DNA of 64,000 nt, from NCBI RefSeq assembly GCF_039534125.1, contig NZ_BAAAUV010000001.1:583347-647346 (forward strand), given 5' to 3'. This stretch comes from Actinocorallia longicatena. Its GTDB lineage: Bacteria; Actinomycetota; Actinomycetes; Streptosporangiales; Streptosporangiaceae. Positions 39,280 to 47,764 of the stretch are shown piece by piece. Each line of letters begins with the position of its first letter. Within the stretch, counting starts at the first letter, position 1. The position numbers and the translations under genes were made by a program. The notes below the pieces were generated by a model. The model had not been told where the DNA came from. It searched no databases and saw only the letters and a list, made by a program, of their open reading frames with translations.

Positions 39280-40542
39280 ATGTCCTTGAATCCCCGCATC
39301 GTCAAAGAGAGTTTTGCGCTTATAGAACCGCACACGGAGAGGGCTTCCGCATATTTCTACGGACGGCTTTTCGCGGAGAGCCCGAGACTTCGCGCCCTGT
39401 TCCCGCCGGCGATGGACCTCCAGCGCGACCGGCTGTTCAGGGCGCTCACGACGGTCGTCTGGAGCCTCGACAGCCCTGACGCACTCGCGTCCTACCTGAG
39501 CCAGCTGGGCCGCGACCACCGGAAGTACGGCGTCTTCGACGAGCACTACGCGGCCGTGGGGGGCGCGCTGCTCGCGACGATCCGGAAGTTCCTCGGCGAC
39601 GCCTGGAACGCCGAGGTGGAGGAGGCGTGGACGGCCGCCTACACCGCGGCGGCCGGGATGATGACGAGCGCCGCCCACGCCGACGCCGAGATCTCGCCGC
39701 CCTGGTGGATCGCTGAGGTCGTCGACCACGAGCGGCGGACCCCCGACGTCGCGGTGCTGACCGTCCGGCCGGGCCAGCCGCTGCCCTACACCGCCGGCCA
39801 GCACGTGACCGTGCAGACCTCGCGCTGGCCGCGGGTCTGGCGCCCGTACTCGATCGCCAACGCCCCGCGTGAGGACGGCCTGCTGCGGTTCCACGTCCGG
39901 GCGACCCCCGGCGGCTGGGTGAGCGGTTCGCTCGTCCGGCACACCGAGGTCGGCCACTCGGTCCTGCTCGGTCCCGCGCTGGGGACCATGGGCCTGGACC
40001 CCGATTCCGACCGCGACATCCTCTGCGTGGCCGGCGGCACCGGGCTCGCGCCGCTCAAGGCCATCATCGAGCAGGTCATCTCGATGCGGCAGCGGCGCCA
40101 CATCCATCTGGTCGTGGGCGCGCGGACCCGGCGCGACCTCTACGACCTGGACGACCTCCGCCTGCTGGAGTCCACCTACCCCTGGCTGCGGGTGATCCCC
40201 GTCGTCTCGGAGGAGCCCGACTTCGAGGGCGTCCAGGGGATGGTCTCGGAGGTTCTCGGCAGGCTCCGCGACTGGAGCGACCACGACGCCTACGTCGCCG
40301 GACCCACCGGGATGATCGCCGAGACCGTCTCCCGGCTGGGCCGCCTCGGGGTTCCGCCCGACCGGGTGCACCATGACGCGCTCCACGCCGAGCTGCGGCG
40401 GGGCTGCCCGCACAACCCCGGATACATCAACGCGGGACCGGTCGAGCACTCCCCTGCGCAGCCGGACCCGGAACCCACCGGACCGGTCCCCGCCGCGCGC
40501 CACCATCGTGTTTCGCGACCCGTCCGGCGGCCTCCAGCATGA
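39280..40542 (+). CDS. Flavohemoprotein (globin plus ferredoxin-reductase domain), NO dioxygenase type
   Basis: 420 aa. Residues 1-135 are a globin with distal Tyr27 (YFYGRLF) and proximal His80 (GRDHRKYGVF). Residues about 140-390 form the FAD/NAD module with RPYSIANAP (FAD), AGGTGLAPLKAI (NAD) and YVAGPTGMI. This is the Hmp layout, which oxidises nitric oxide to nitrate with NAD(P)H and O2. The last 30 residues are an Arg/Pro/His-rich tail not typical of Hmp. The 3' end overlaps the convergent MBL gene by 116 bases, and that tail is where the overlap lies. Confidence 0.9.
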   Translation: MSLNPRIVKESFALIEPHTERASAYFYGRLFAESPRLRALFPPAMDLQRDRLFRALTTVVWSLDSPDALASYLSQLGRDHRKYGVFDEHYAAVGGALLATIRKFLGDAWNAEVEEAWTAAYTAAAGMMTSAAHADAEISPPWWIAEVVDHERRTPDVAVLTVRPGQPLPYTAGQHVTVQTSRWPRVWRPYSIANAPREDGLLRFHVRATPGGWVSGSLVRHTEVGHSVLLGPALGTMGLDPDSDRDILCVAGGTGLAPLKAIIEQVISMRQRRHIHLVVGARTRRDLYDLDDLRLLESTYPWLRVIPVVSEEPDFEGVQGMVSEVLGRLRDWSDHDAYVAGPTGMIAETVSRLGRLGVPPDRVHHDALHAELRRGCPHNPGYINAGPVEHSPAQPDPEPTGPVPAARHHRVSRPVRRPPA

Positions 40543-41518
40543 CCAGGTGGGCGAGCGTCTCCAGCATGGCGGTCCTGCGCATGAACGGCTGGATCTGCTC
40601 CCACGGCCTCGACCAGGTCAGCCGGGTGGCCAGCTCCCACGCCGTCGGGCCCTCGGCGGCCCGCCCGACCGCGCCCTCGATCTCCGTCAGGCGCTCCTCG
40701 TGGTGGTCCAGCAGCTCCGCGACCCGGGCGTCCAGGCCGGCGAACCTGTACTCATGGGCCGGCAGCACCTCCTCGACCCGCAGGCCGCGCACCTTCTCCA
40801 GGGAGGCGAAGAAGTCGCCGAGCGCGTCGCCCGGCTGCTGCGGGTGCACCACGACCGCCGGGCTGATCCTCGGCAGCACGTGGTCCCCCGACAGCAGCAG
40901 CCCGCCCCGCACGTCGTGGAAGCAGACGTGGCCGGGTGAGTGCCCCGGCGTCCAGACCGTCCGCAGCTCCCATCCCGGGACGGGCGCGAGCTTCCCATCC
41001 TCGAGGATCACCTCGGGCTCGGTGTGGCGCACCAGCGGCAGGATCGACTTCGAGGCGTCCGCGAGCTGCCCCGCGTCCTCCTCCGGCACCCCGTGCTCGC
41101 GCATCTGCCGCCGGATGGCCTCGATCAGGCCCGTGTAGTCCCGGTACCGGTCGCGCAGCAGCCGGGCGTCGGCGCTGTGCAACGCCACCCAGGCCCCTGA
41201 CGCCTCCCGCACCCGCCCGGCGAGCCCGTAGTGGTCGGGATGCAGATGCGTGACCAGCACCCCGAGCACATCGGTGATCGCGTAGCCGGCGACCGCGAGG
41301 CCGTCGTTCAGGGCCGCCCAGGCCTCCGCGGTGTCCCACCCGGCGTCGACCAGCACGACCCCGCCCGGCGCCTCGAGCACGTAGACGAGCACGTAGCGCA
41401 GGGGATTGTCCGGCAGCGGGACGGGCACCGACCACAGGCCGTCCCTGACCCGCTCCACCGGCGGCAGCACCTTGTCCAGCCACGCCTGCTTCTGAACGAC
41501 CCCGGTCACCTCGATCAT
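40427..41518 (-). CDS. Metallo-beta-lactamase fold hydrolase
   Basis: 363 aa. The zinc motif is H91-L-H93-P-D95-H96, with later ligands in WTPGHSPGHVCF, LLLSGDHVLP and PAHEYRF. A helical C-terminal part of about 80 residues follows, as in the LACTB2/RNase Z-like hydrolase branch that cuts thioesters or RNA ends. The specific reaction is unknown. I start at ATG 41518; upstream in-frame codons are not conserved-looking. The C-terminal 38 residues (Gly/Arg/Pro-rich) overlap the flavohemoprotein gene and may be a late extension. Confidence 0.85.
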   Translation of the reverse strand: MIEVTGVVQKQAWLDKVLPPVERVRDGLWSVPVPLPDNPLRYVLVYVLEAPGGVVLVDAGWDTAEAWAALNDGLAVAGYAITDVLGVLVTHLHPDHYGLAGRVREASGAWVALHSADARLLRDRYRDYTGLIEAIRRQMREHGVPEEDAGQLADASKSILPLVRHTEPEVILEDGKLAPVPGWELRTVWTPGHSPGHVCFHDVRGGLLLSGDHVLPRISPAVVVHPQQPGDALGDFFASLEKVRGLRVEEVLPAHEYRFAGLDARVAELLDHHEERLTEIEGAVGRAAEGPTAWELATRLTWSRPWEQIQPFMRRTAMLETLAHLVMLEAAGRVAKHDGGARRGPVRWVPGPAAQGSARPVPR

Positions 41519-41567
41519 CCGAACCCCCAAGACTAGAATGAGATTCGGTAATTCTGGCATAGGAGGC

Positions 41568-42290
41568 TCAGGGCGAGACGCGGCCGTTGGCGACGAACGC
41601 CGCGTGGGTCAGCGGCATGAGCTCCGCCCAGGCCGCCTCGAGCTTCTCGGCGACCATCTCGATCTCGCGCTGCGGGAACGACGGGACGGCCGCGTCCTCG
41701 TTCTTCGTGCGCAGCGACAGGAAGTGCATCAGCGCACGGGAGTTGCAGGTGGCGTACATGGAGGAGAACAGCCCGACCGGCAGGACGGCCCGGGCCACCT
41801 CGCGGGCGACCCCGGCCTCCAGCATCTCCAGGTAGGAGGCGTAGGACTGCCGGTAGGACTGCTCCATCGACTCGGTGACCAGCTTGTGCTGCTCGGGCGT
41901 GCCCGGCAGGAAGTTGTACTGGCCGGGCCGCCCCTCCTGCACGAGGTTCCGGTCGGTGCCCGGCACGTAGAAGACCGGCTCCAGCTGCCGGTAGCGGCCG
42001 CTCTCCTCGTTGTAGCTCCACACGCGGTGCCGGTGGAACTCGCGGAAGACGAAGATCGGGGCGCTGACGAAGAAGGTCATCGAGTTGTGCTCGAAGGGGC
42101 TGCCGTGCCGGTCGCGCATCAGGTAGTTGATGAGGCCCTTGGAGCGCTCGGGATCCTTCTGGAGCTCGTCCAGGGACTGCTCCCCCGCCGTCGAGACCCG
42201 GGCGGCCCACAGGACGTCGCGGTCCGAGGCGTTGTGCTTGACCAGTTCGACGGTGACGTCGCTGCGGAACCGCGGTTCGGTCTCGGTCAC
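41568..42290 (-). CDS. thyX: Flavin-dependent thymidylate synthase ThyX
   Basis: 240 aa. ThyX makes dTMP from dUMP with methylene-tetrahydrofolate and FAD. The signature RHRxxSxNExSxRY is at 87-100 (RHRVWSYNEESGRY). The nucleotide-binding CNSRALMHFLSLR segment near residue 182 is intact. GTG start with AGGGGGAA upstream. A PrmC-like methyltransferase gene ends 37 bases before it on the same strand. No dapA follows directly, unlike in some relatives. Confidence 0.96.
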   Translation of the reverse strand: MTETEPRFRSDVTVELVKHNASDRDVLWAARVSTAGEQSLDELQKDPERSKGLINYLMRDRHGSPFEHNSMTFFVSAPIFVFREFHRHRVWSYNEESGRYRQLEPVFYVPGTDRNLVQEGRPGQYNFLPGTPEQHKLVTESMEQSYRQSYASYLEMLEAGVAREVARAVLPVGLFSSMYATCNSRALMHFLSLRTKNEDAAVPSFPQREIEMVAEKLEAAWAELMPLTHAAFVANGRVSP

Positions 42291-42327
42291 GTGGTTTCCC
42301 CCTGAGATCGGTGCTGGATTGCGGGTC

Positions 42328-43122
42328 CTAGGAAACCAGCTGGGAACGCGGATCGCGACCCGGGCGCGTGCCGACGACGATGGTGGCGCCGAGGGCCTCG
42401 TCCTCCATGATCCGCGAGGTCAGGCCGTTTCCGGCGAAGAAGGCCGCGGTCACGGGGGCCTGGGCGAGGCTGGTCTCGACCAGGAGATGACCGCCGGGGG
42501 CCAGCCACACCGGGGCCTCGGCGGCGACCCTGCGCTGGAGGTCGAGGCCGTCGGGGCCGCCGTCGAGGGCGGAGCGCGGTTCGTGGTCGCGGGCCTCGGG
42601 CGGCAGGAAGGGGATCTCACCCGTCGGCACGTAGGGCGTGTTCGCGATGAGGGTGGCCAGGCGTCCCCTCAGCGAGGCCGGGAGCGGGGCGAAGAGGTCG
42701 CCGGTGTGGATCGTGGCGCCGGGGAGGTTGCCGCGGGCGCAGGCCGTGGCGGCGGGGTCGAGGTCGCAGGCGTGGACCTCCAGCCCGGGGACGGCCGCGG
42801 CGAGGGCCACGGCCACCGCGCCCGAGCCGCAGCACAGGTCGAGGACCGTCGCGCCGGGGGGCGTCAGGGAGATGGCCGTCGCGGCGAGGAACTCGGTGCG
42901 CCTGCGGGGGACGAAGACGCCGGGTGCGAGCGCGATGCGGTGGCCGAGAAAGCCGGCCCAGCCCAGGACCTGCTCCAGCGGGTGCCCGCCGGCCCTGCGG
43001 GCGACCATCGCGGTCAGGGCGGCGGGAGAGCCCGCGGCGGCGATGAGGAGATCGGCCTCGTCCTCGGCGAAGACGCAGCCGGCTGCGCGCAGGGTCGTGG
43101 TGATGGTGGCGTGGGTGAGCAT
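42328..43122 (-). CDS. HemK/PrmC-like N5-glutamine methyltransferase, NTPY variant
   Basis: 264 aa. The SAM motif DLCCGSGAVAVAL is at 95-107 and DLDPAATACAR follows. The catalytic (N/D)PPY motif of glutamine/adenine methyltransferases reads N161-T-P-Y164 in LIANTPYVPTGEI, the form seen in a distinct actinobacterial subgroup annotated as putative protein-glutamine methyltransferase. It is therefore probably not the main PrmC that modifies release factors. The N-terminal helical domain (about 1-70) is present. ThyX follows 37 bases on. Confidence 0.85.
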   Translation of the reverse strand: MLTHATITTTLRAAGCVFAEDEADLLIAAAGSPAALTAMVARRAGGHPLEQVLGWAGFLGHRIALAPGVFVPRRRTEFLAATAISLTPPGATVLDLCCGSGAVAVALAAAVPGLEVHACDLDPAATACARGNLPGATIHTGDLFAPLPASLRGRLATLIANTPYVPTGEIPFLPPEARDHEPRSALDGGPDGLDLQRRVAAEAPVWLAPGGHLLVETSLAQAPVTAAFFAGNGLTSRIMEDEALGATIVVGTRPGRDPRSQLVS

Positions 43123-43310
43123 GGAAAGCCTTCCGGAAGATCAGAAGGGGCTCTCGGGTCGCCTACGCGGGGAGCGACCGGTTCGAGGAGAGCGCCCGGA
43201 ACCGTACAGCGGTGATGGGACTCGCCTCCTTCCGGCCGTCGTCGATGATCAGGATAGAGCAATCGACGCCGCCCGCGCCTGGGTGGCGGGGCGGCGCCGA
43301 GTCGGGGATG

Positions 43311-43457
43311 TCAATGGAAGATGCTGACGCCACCGGGGCCGACCAGGAGGCCGACGACGATGAGGACGATGCCCCAGAGCAGGTCCCGGCGGGCCAGGAT
43401 GGTGTAGATACCGGCGATCACGAGGACCACCGCGATGAGCCAGAGAATGGTGTACAT
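43311..43457 (-). CDS. GPGG-motif small membrane protein
   Basis: 48 aa, beginning MYTILWLIAVVLVIAGIYTI, then RRDLLWGIVLIVVGLLV and ending GPGGVSIFH. Two transmembrane helices with a short basic loop and the C-terminal GPGG(Y/V)SIF motif define a small conserved actinobacterial family of unknown function. The reading frame and stop are clean. It lies alone between the methyltransferase gene and trpEG. Confidence 0.85.
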   Translation of the reverse strand: MYTILWLIAVVLVIAGIYTILARRDLLWGIVLIVVGLLVGPGGVSIFH

Positions 43458-43525
43458 GTCGAACCGGATGCCCGGCACATCAGGGGTTTAACTCGCCATT
43501 TACCCCAAAGTGCCTAATCCGCCGG

Positions 43526-45679
43526 TCAGCGCCTTGCCAGCCGCAGGATATTGGTGACGATCCGGTGTCCGTGGCCGCCCTTCGCCGTGAGGATCGACTC
43601 GGGGTGGAACTGGACGGCCCATCGCCTGCGCTCGGGGTCCTCGATGGCCATCGCCACACCGTCCTCGGTGACGGCCGTGATCGTGAAGCCGTTGTCGCCC
43701 AGCAGCTCCCGGGTGGTGTGCAGGGAGTGGTAGCGCGCCGCGGTGAAGGTCTCGGGCAGGCCCGCCAGGACCTCGCCGCCGCTCGTGGTGACCTGGCCCG
43801 GCTTGCCGTGCTGCGGGTAGGACAGCGTGGCCAGCTCGCCGCCCGCGTGCTCCACCATCGCCTGGAGACCCAGGCAGACGCCGAACGCGGCGGTCTCCCT
43901 GATGTCGAGCGCCTTGAGCAGCGAGGTCGTGTCGAAGTCCGCAGGACGGCCGGGGCCAGGCGACAGGACCACGAGGTCGGGGCGGAGCTCGTCGAGGACC
44001 GTCTCGGGGAAGCCGAAGCGCAGCGTGGTGACCTCGGCGCCCTGCTGGCGGAAGTAGTCGGCGAGGGTGTTGACGAAGGAGTCCTGATGGTCGACGACCA
44101 GGACCTTCATGCCCGCGCCCACCATCTCGGGCTCCGGCTCGGGGACGGCCGGCGGAGCGGTGGACTGCGAGGAGGACAGGGCCTCCAGCAGGGCGCGCGC
44201 CTTGAGGAGCGTCTCGCTCTCCTCGGCGTCGGGGTCGCTGTCGTACAGGAGGGTCGCGCCCGCCCGGACGGCCGCGACGCCGTCGGAGATCTGCGCGGTG
44301 CGCAGGGTGAGACCGGTGTTCATCGAGCCGTCGAAGCCGACGTAGCCGACGGCCCCGCCGTACCAGCGGCGCGGGGTCTCCTCGTGGTCCTCGATGAACT
44401 GCATCGCCCAGGTCTTGGGCGCGCCGGTGACGGTCACGGCCCACATGTGGGTGAGGAAGGCGTCGAGGGCGTCCATGCCGGGGCGCAGCCGCCCCTCGAT
44501 GTGGTCGACGGTGTGGATCAGGCGGGAGTACATCTCGATCTGCCGGCGTCCGATGACCTTGACGGTCCCGGGGACGCAGACCCGCGACTTGTCGTTGCGG
44601 TCGACGTCGGTGCACATGGTCAGCTCCGACTCCTCCTTGAGGGAGGTGAGGAGCGTGCGGATGTTCTCGGCGTCCTCGAGGGGGTCGCCGCCGCGCTTGA
44701 TCGTGCCGGAGATCGGGCAGGTCTCGACGCGGTCGCCGGTCACCCGGACGAACATCTCCGGTGACGCCCCGACCAGGTACTCACCGTCGCCGAGGTTGAA
44801 GAAGAACTCGTACGGCGCGGGGTTGGTGTCGCGCAGCCGGTCGAAGAAGCGGGCGGGCGACGCGCACGGCCCGTACATCACGTGGCCCGGCACGACCTCG
44901 AACAGGTCGCCGCGGACGAACTTCTCCTTGGCCTTGTGGACCACCTCGGCGTACCGTCCGGGCACGGGCTGGGCGGGGACCTCGCGCGGCACCGGCACCG
45001 GGGTCGGCTCGGTCGCCCGCGGCAGCCCCTCGGTGGAGGCGCCGTCGACGGCGAACTCGTAGGTGAAACGGGTGGAGGACTCGCGCTTGCGGTCGATGAC
45101 CAGGACCTCGTCGGCCAGGTGCAGCACGAGGTCGCGCTGGTCGTCCTCGCGCGGGATGGCCAGCCTGATCGGCTCGAACTGGAACGACAGGTCGTAGCCG
45201 AACGCCCCGTACAGGCCGAGATGGGGATCGGCGTCCTCGGGCGAGGCGGGCTTGAACAGGCCGGCGACGGCCCGCAGCGCGGTGAAGACGGTGGGCTGGC
45301 GGCTGCGGTCCTCCTCGGCGAAGACGGCCTCGCCCTGCGGGACGAGGACCACGATCCGGCCGGGCTCGTCGGCCCTGACCTCACCGGTCCCCCGCATCAC
45401 CGCGGCGACCGCGGGCAGCAGCACCAGGCCGCGCCCGTTCAGCGCCCTGGCCTCGATCCGCCGGCCCCGCGCGACCAGCTCGATGGCCGGGTCGACGTAG
45501 CCCATCGCCCAGCGGCTGTACCGGCCCGGATACTCCATGCCCGAGCTGAGCACCCCGCCGCGGCGCGTTTCGACGGCCGTGACGAGCCTGGCCAGGAGCT
45601 CGGCCTCGCTCTCGGCGGCGACGGCCGTGGCGGTGCGGGTGACGGTGATGCCGCCCGCCGTCTGGTACTGCGTGTCCAC
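43526..45679 (-). CDS. trpEG: Fused anthranilate synthase TrpE-TrpG
   Basis: 717 aa. The first 500 residues are component I (chorismate-binding: GHVMYGP, TCPISGTIKRGGDP, DVDRNDKSRVC, HMWAVTVTGAPK). From about 525 on comes the glutamine amidotransferase (VVDHQDSFVNTLADYF, GVCLGLQ with the nucleophile Cys, and VQFHPES). One polypeptide thus makes anthranilate from chorismate and glutamine, the first step of tryptophan synthesis. GTG start with AAGGAG 6 bases upstream. Control by attenuation is visible: a leader peptide and a terminator lie directly upstream (45731-45825). No other trp gene is adjacent. Confidence 0.94.
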   Translation of the reverse strand: MDTQYQTAGGITVTRTATAVAAESEAELLARLVTAVETRRGGVLSSGMEYPGRYSRWAMGYVDPAIELVARGRRIEARALNGRGLVLLPAVAAVMRGTGEVRADEPGRIVVLVPQGEAVFAEEDRSRQPTVFTALRAVAGLFKPASPEDADPHLGLYGAFGYDLSFQFEPIRLAIPREDDQRDLVLHLADEVLVIDRKRESSTRFTYEFAVDGASTEGLPRATEPTPVPVPREVPAQPVPGRYAEVVHKAKEKFVRGDLFEVVPGHVMYGPCASPARFFDRLRDTNPAPYEFFFNLGDGEYLVGASPEMFVRVTGDRVETCPISGTIKRGGDPLEDAENIRTLLTSLKEESELTMCTDVDRNDKSRVCVPGTVKVIGRRQIEMYSRLIHTVDHIEGRLRPGMDALDAFLTHMWAVTVTGAPKTWAMQFIEDHEETPRRWYGGAVGYVGFDGSMNTGLTLRTAQISDGVAAVRAGATLLYDSDPDAEESETLLKARALLEALSSSQSTAPPAVPEPEPEMVGAGMKVLVVDHQDSFVNTLADYFRQQGAEVTTLRFGFPETVLDELRPDLVVLSPGPGRPADFDTTSLLKALDIRETAAFGVCLGLQAMVEHAGGELATLSYPQHGKPGQVTTSGGEVLAGLPETFTAARYHSLHTTRELLGDNGFTITAVTEDGVAMAIEDPERRRWAVQFHPESILTAKGGHGHRIVTNILRLARR

Positions 45680-45730
45680 CCTGATCTCCTTCGGCCCACA
45701 TGGTTCGTCGCTCAGAGCGGAAACGCGAAA

Positions 45731-45751
45731 CGACCGCCCCGAGGACGGTCG
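45731..45751 (-). terminator. trp attenuator terminator hairpin
   Basis: On the minus strand CGACCGTCC-TCG-GGGCGGTCG forms a 9-bp stem (one G-U pair) followed by TTTCGCGTTT. It lies 32 bases after the leader stop and 51 bases before trpEG. An upstream GAGGCGG (45779-45785) can pair with CCGTCCTC of its 5' arm with one bulge, a plausible antiterminator. Confidence 0.85.
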
Positions 45752-45783
45752 CTGGTCAGATCACATGCTGAACCCGCGCCGCC

Positions 45784-45825
45784 TCAGCGACGCCACCACC
45801 ACTGGGCGTTCGTACGAATTCGCAT
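45784..45825 (-). CDS. trpL: trp operon leader peptide, 13 aa with three Trp codons
   Basis: Reads MRIRTNAQWWWRR then TGA. Three adjacent TGG codons sit just before the stop, the classical ribosome-stalling device of tryptophan attenuation. When charged tRNA-Trp is scarce the ribosome stalls here and the antiterminator can form; otherwise the hairpin at 45731-45751 stops transcription. The mechanism is known from enteric bacteria and actinobacteria; its operation here is inferred from the layout. Confidence 0.9.
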   Translation of the reverse strand: MRIRTNAQWWWRR

Positions 45826-45953
45826 GATGGCGACAGGTTAACCGTTCGCCGCGGGTAACGCCAAGCAACCTGCGGCGCCGTAAGGGTTCCGTTAGATACC
45901 GAAACACGACAAGATGGGATGAAAGCGATCACTTACTCTCCGAGGTGAAGGCC

Positions 45954-46526
45954 GTGGAAAGGATCAACAGCGAGTTCGAGCTGCGCGGCGTCAACCACCT
46001 GGCGCTCGTCTGCTCCGACATGGCACGGACGGTCGACTTCTACCAGGGCGTGCTCGGCATGCCGCTGATCAAGACGATCGAGCTGCCCATGGGCTGGGGC
46101 CAGCACTTCTTCTTCGACGCGGGAGGGGGCAACGCGCTCGCCTTCTTCTGGTTCCCCGATGCCCCCGAGGCGGTGCCGGGCGTCAGCGCCCCGAAGGAAC
46201 TGCCCGAGCGCGGAGAGCTGGTGTCGGCGGTGGGCTCGATGAACCACATCGCCTTCGACATAGCCCCGGAGAAGATCGAGGAGTACCGCGACAAGCTCGT
46301 CGCCAAGGGCGTCGAGGTCGGCATGATCCTCAACCACGACGACAGCGAGTTCGGCGTCGCCCGCGACTGGGTCTCCGAGGAGAACAGGCGCGGCGTCTTC
46401 GTGCGCTCGCTGTACTTCAAGGACCCCGACGGGATCCTGGTCGAGTTCGCGGGCTGGACCCGCGAGCTGGACCGGCCCGAGGACGTCCGCCACACCCCCA
46501 AGACCGCCGCCGATAGGACGATCTAA
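45954..46526 (+). CDS. VOC (glyoxalase/dioxygenase fold) family protein
   Basis: 190 aa. The vicinal-oxygen-chelate metal ligands are in RGVNHLALVC (His), GSMNHIAFDI (His) and DGILVEFAGW (Glu). This fits a dioxygenase, glyoxalase or epimerase. HDDSEFGVARDWVSEENRRG is a charged insert of unknown effect. GTG at 45954 has GAGG 8 bases upstream; GTG at 45945 would overlap that site. The stop TAA is immediately followed by the GTG of the CMD-family gene, so the two are coupled and probably act on the same aromatic or lactone-type substrate, which is inference. Confidence 0.85.
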   Translation: MERINSEFELRGVNHLALVCSDMARTVDFYQGVLGMPLIKTIELPMGWGQHFFFDAGGGNALAFFWFPDAPEAVPGVSAPKELPERGELVSAVGSMNHIAFDIAPEKIEEYRDKLVAKGVEVGMILNHDDSEFGVARDWVSEENRRGVFVRSLYFKDPDGILVEFAGWTRELDRPEDVRHTPKTAADRTI

Positions 46527-47171
46527 GTGCCCCGTCTCCGCCAGGTCCGCCGCAAGGAAACCCAGGACAAACTCGTCAGGTTCTTCTACGACAAGCTGTT
46601 CGGCGAGGACGTCGACCCCGTCGACTCGCCCGGCACGGCCACCGGCTCCCCCGGTACCTGGTGGACCGTCTTCGCGCTCGACCCGAAGATCTTCAAGCAC
46701 TGCGTGCAGGGCTTCCAGGTCTACCGCGAGACCTCGGTCGACCCGGTGCTGCGCGAGCTCGGCCAGATCAGGGCCGGGTGGGCGCGCGGCAGCCAGTTCG
46801 TCTACTCCCAGCACTGCAAGCAGATGCGGGCGCTGGGCGTGCCGGAGGAGAAGATCGAGGCCGTCGCGAGCTGGGAGGTGGCGGACTGCTTCAGCGAGGT
46901 CGAGCGCGCCGTCCTCGCCTACACCGACGCCCTGGTCCTGGGCGGCGGCCGGGTCCATGACGGAGTCTTCGCGGCCCTGAAGAAGCATCTGCCGGACGAG
47001 CAGATCCTCGAACTGACCTACACGACGTGCCTGTACGAGATGCACGCGACGATGTCCAAGGCGCTGCGCGTCGAGTTCGACGACCGCGACGATCCGATCG
47101 TCGAGGTGGCCGCGCCCGAGGGCTACGGCGCCCGCGACATCGCGGCCGACATCACCGGTGGTCAAGGGTAG
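46527..47171 (+). CDS. Carboxymuconolactone decarboxylase (CMD/AhpD-like) family protein
   Basis: 214 aa, with zero bases after the VOC stop. The CMD core runs through RAGWARGSQFVYSQHCKQMRALG (shown here with key Cys in YSQHCKQM), VASWEVADCFSEVERAVLAYTDAL and LTYTTCLYEMHATM. The usual redox CxxC is only a single Cys in this position, so peroxidase activity of the AhpD kind is unlikely and a lactone decarboxylase or isomerase-like role is more plausible. The first 70 residues before the core are longer than in minimal CMD proteins. Confidence 0.8.
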   Translation: MPRLRQVRRKETQDKLVRFFYDKLFGEDVDPVDSPGTATGSPGTWWTVFALDPKIFKHCVQGFQVYRETSVDPVLRELGQIRAGWARGSQFVYSQHCKQMRALGVPEEKIEAVASWEVADCFSEVERAVLAYTDALVLGGGRVHDGVFAALKKHLPDEQILELTYTTCLYEMHATMSKALRVEFDDRDDPIVEVAAPEGYGARDIAADITGGQG

Positions 47172-47242
47172 CTAAAGTCAGGAGTCACGCTCCGTAGCCG
47201 GGGAATGACCCGAAGCAGTCCCGTCGGATTGCGGAGGTGTTC

Positions 47243-47764
47243 ATGCGCGGCGTTGCCCTGATCATGGCGGTCGGAGGGGTTCTCCTCGCGACGGCCGGTC
47301 CCGCACTGGCGGACGGCGGTCTGGAGGTGAACCCCAGCACGGCCTACCGTGGGCAGACCATCGGCATCTCGACCGGCGACAACTGCCGGGACAACGACGG
47401 CACCGCGACGGTCTACAGCAAGGCCTTCGGCAAGGTCCAGACGACCGTGCGGGAGGGCGAGGCGGACGTCTCGGTCACGATCCGGTCCAACGTCGAGTAC
47501 GACGTGTACTCGATCACCCTGACCTGCCATCCGTCCAACCGCAAGATCAGCGGCGCGGTGACCGTCAAGAAGGCGACGCCCAAGCGCTGCTGGCAGGACA
47601 GCTACGGCAAGTGGCACGGCAAGTGCTACCACCGCGGCCCCGAGACCGGCTTCGGCGGATCGCTGACCGACGGCCCGACGCCCATGGCGCTGGCCGGGTT
47701 CGGGCTGCTCGGCACCGCCTCGATCGTCGCCGCCACGGCGTGGATGCGCCGCGGCCGTGTCTAG
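47243..47764 (+). CDS. Secreted membrane-anchored protein next to the class F sortase
   Basis: 173 aa. Signal peptide to about GPALA-DG, then an Ig-like beta domain (EVNPSTAYRGQTIGISTGDNC) with several Cys (DNCRDND, LTCHPS, KRCWQDS, GKCYHRG), then one hydrophobic helix (MALAGFGLLGTASIVAATAW) and RRGRV. ATG at 47243 lies 5 bases after GGAGG. The sorting-signal layout is present, but no LPxTG precedes the helix (GPTPMALAG instead). It overlaps the sortase gene by 8 bases, so it is a strong candidate partner or unusual substrate. Confidence 0.75.
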   Translation: MRGVALIMAVGGVLLATAGPALADGGLEVNPSTAYRGQTIGISTGDNCRDNDGTATVYSKAFGKVQTTVREGEADVSVTIRSNVEYDVYSITLTCHPSNRKISGAVTVKKATPKRCWQDSYGKWHGKCYHRGPETGFGGSLTDGPTPMALAGFGLLGTASIVAATAWMRRGRV

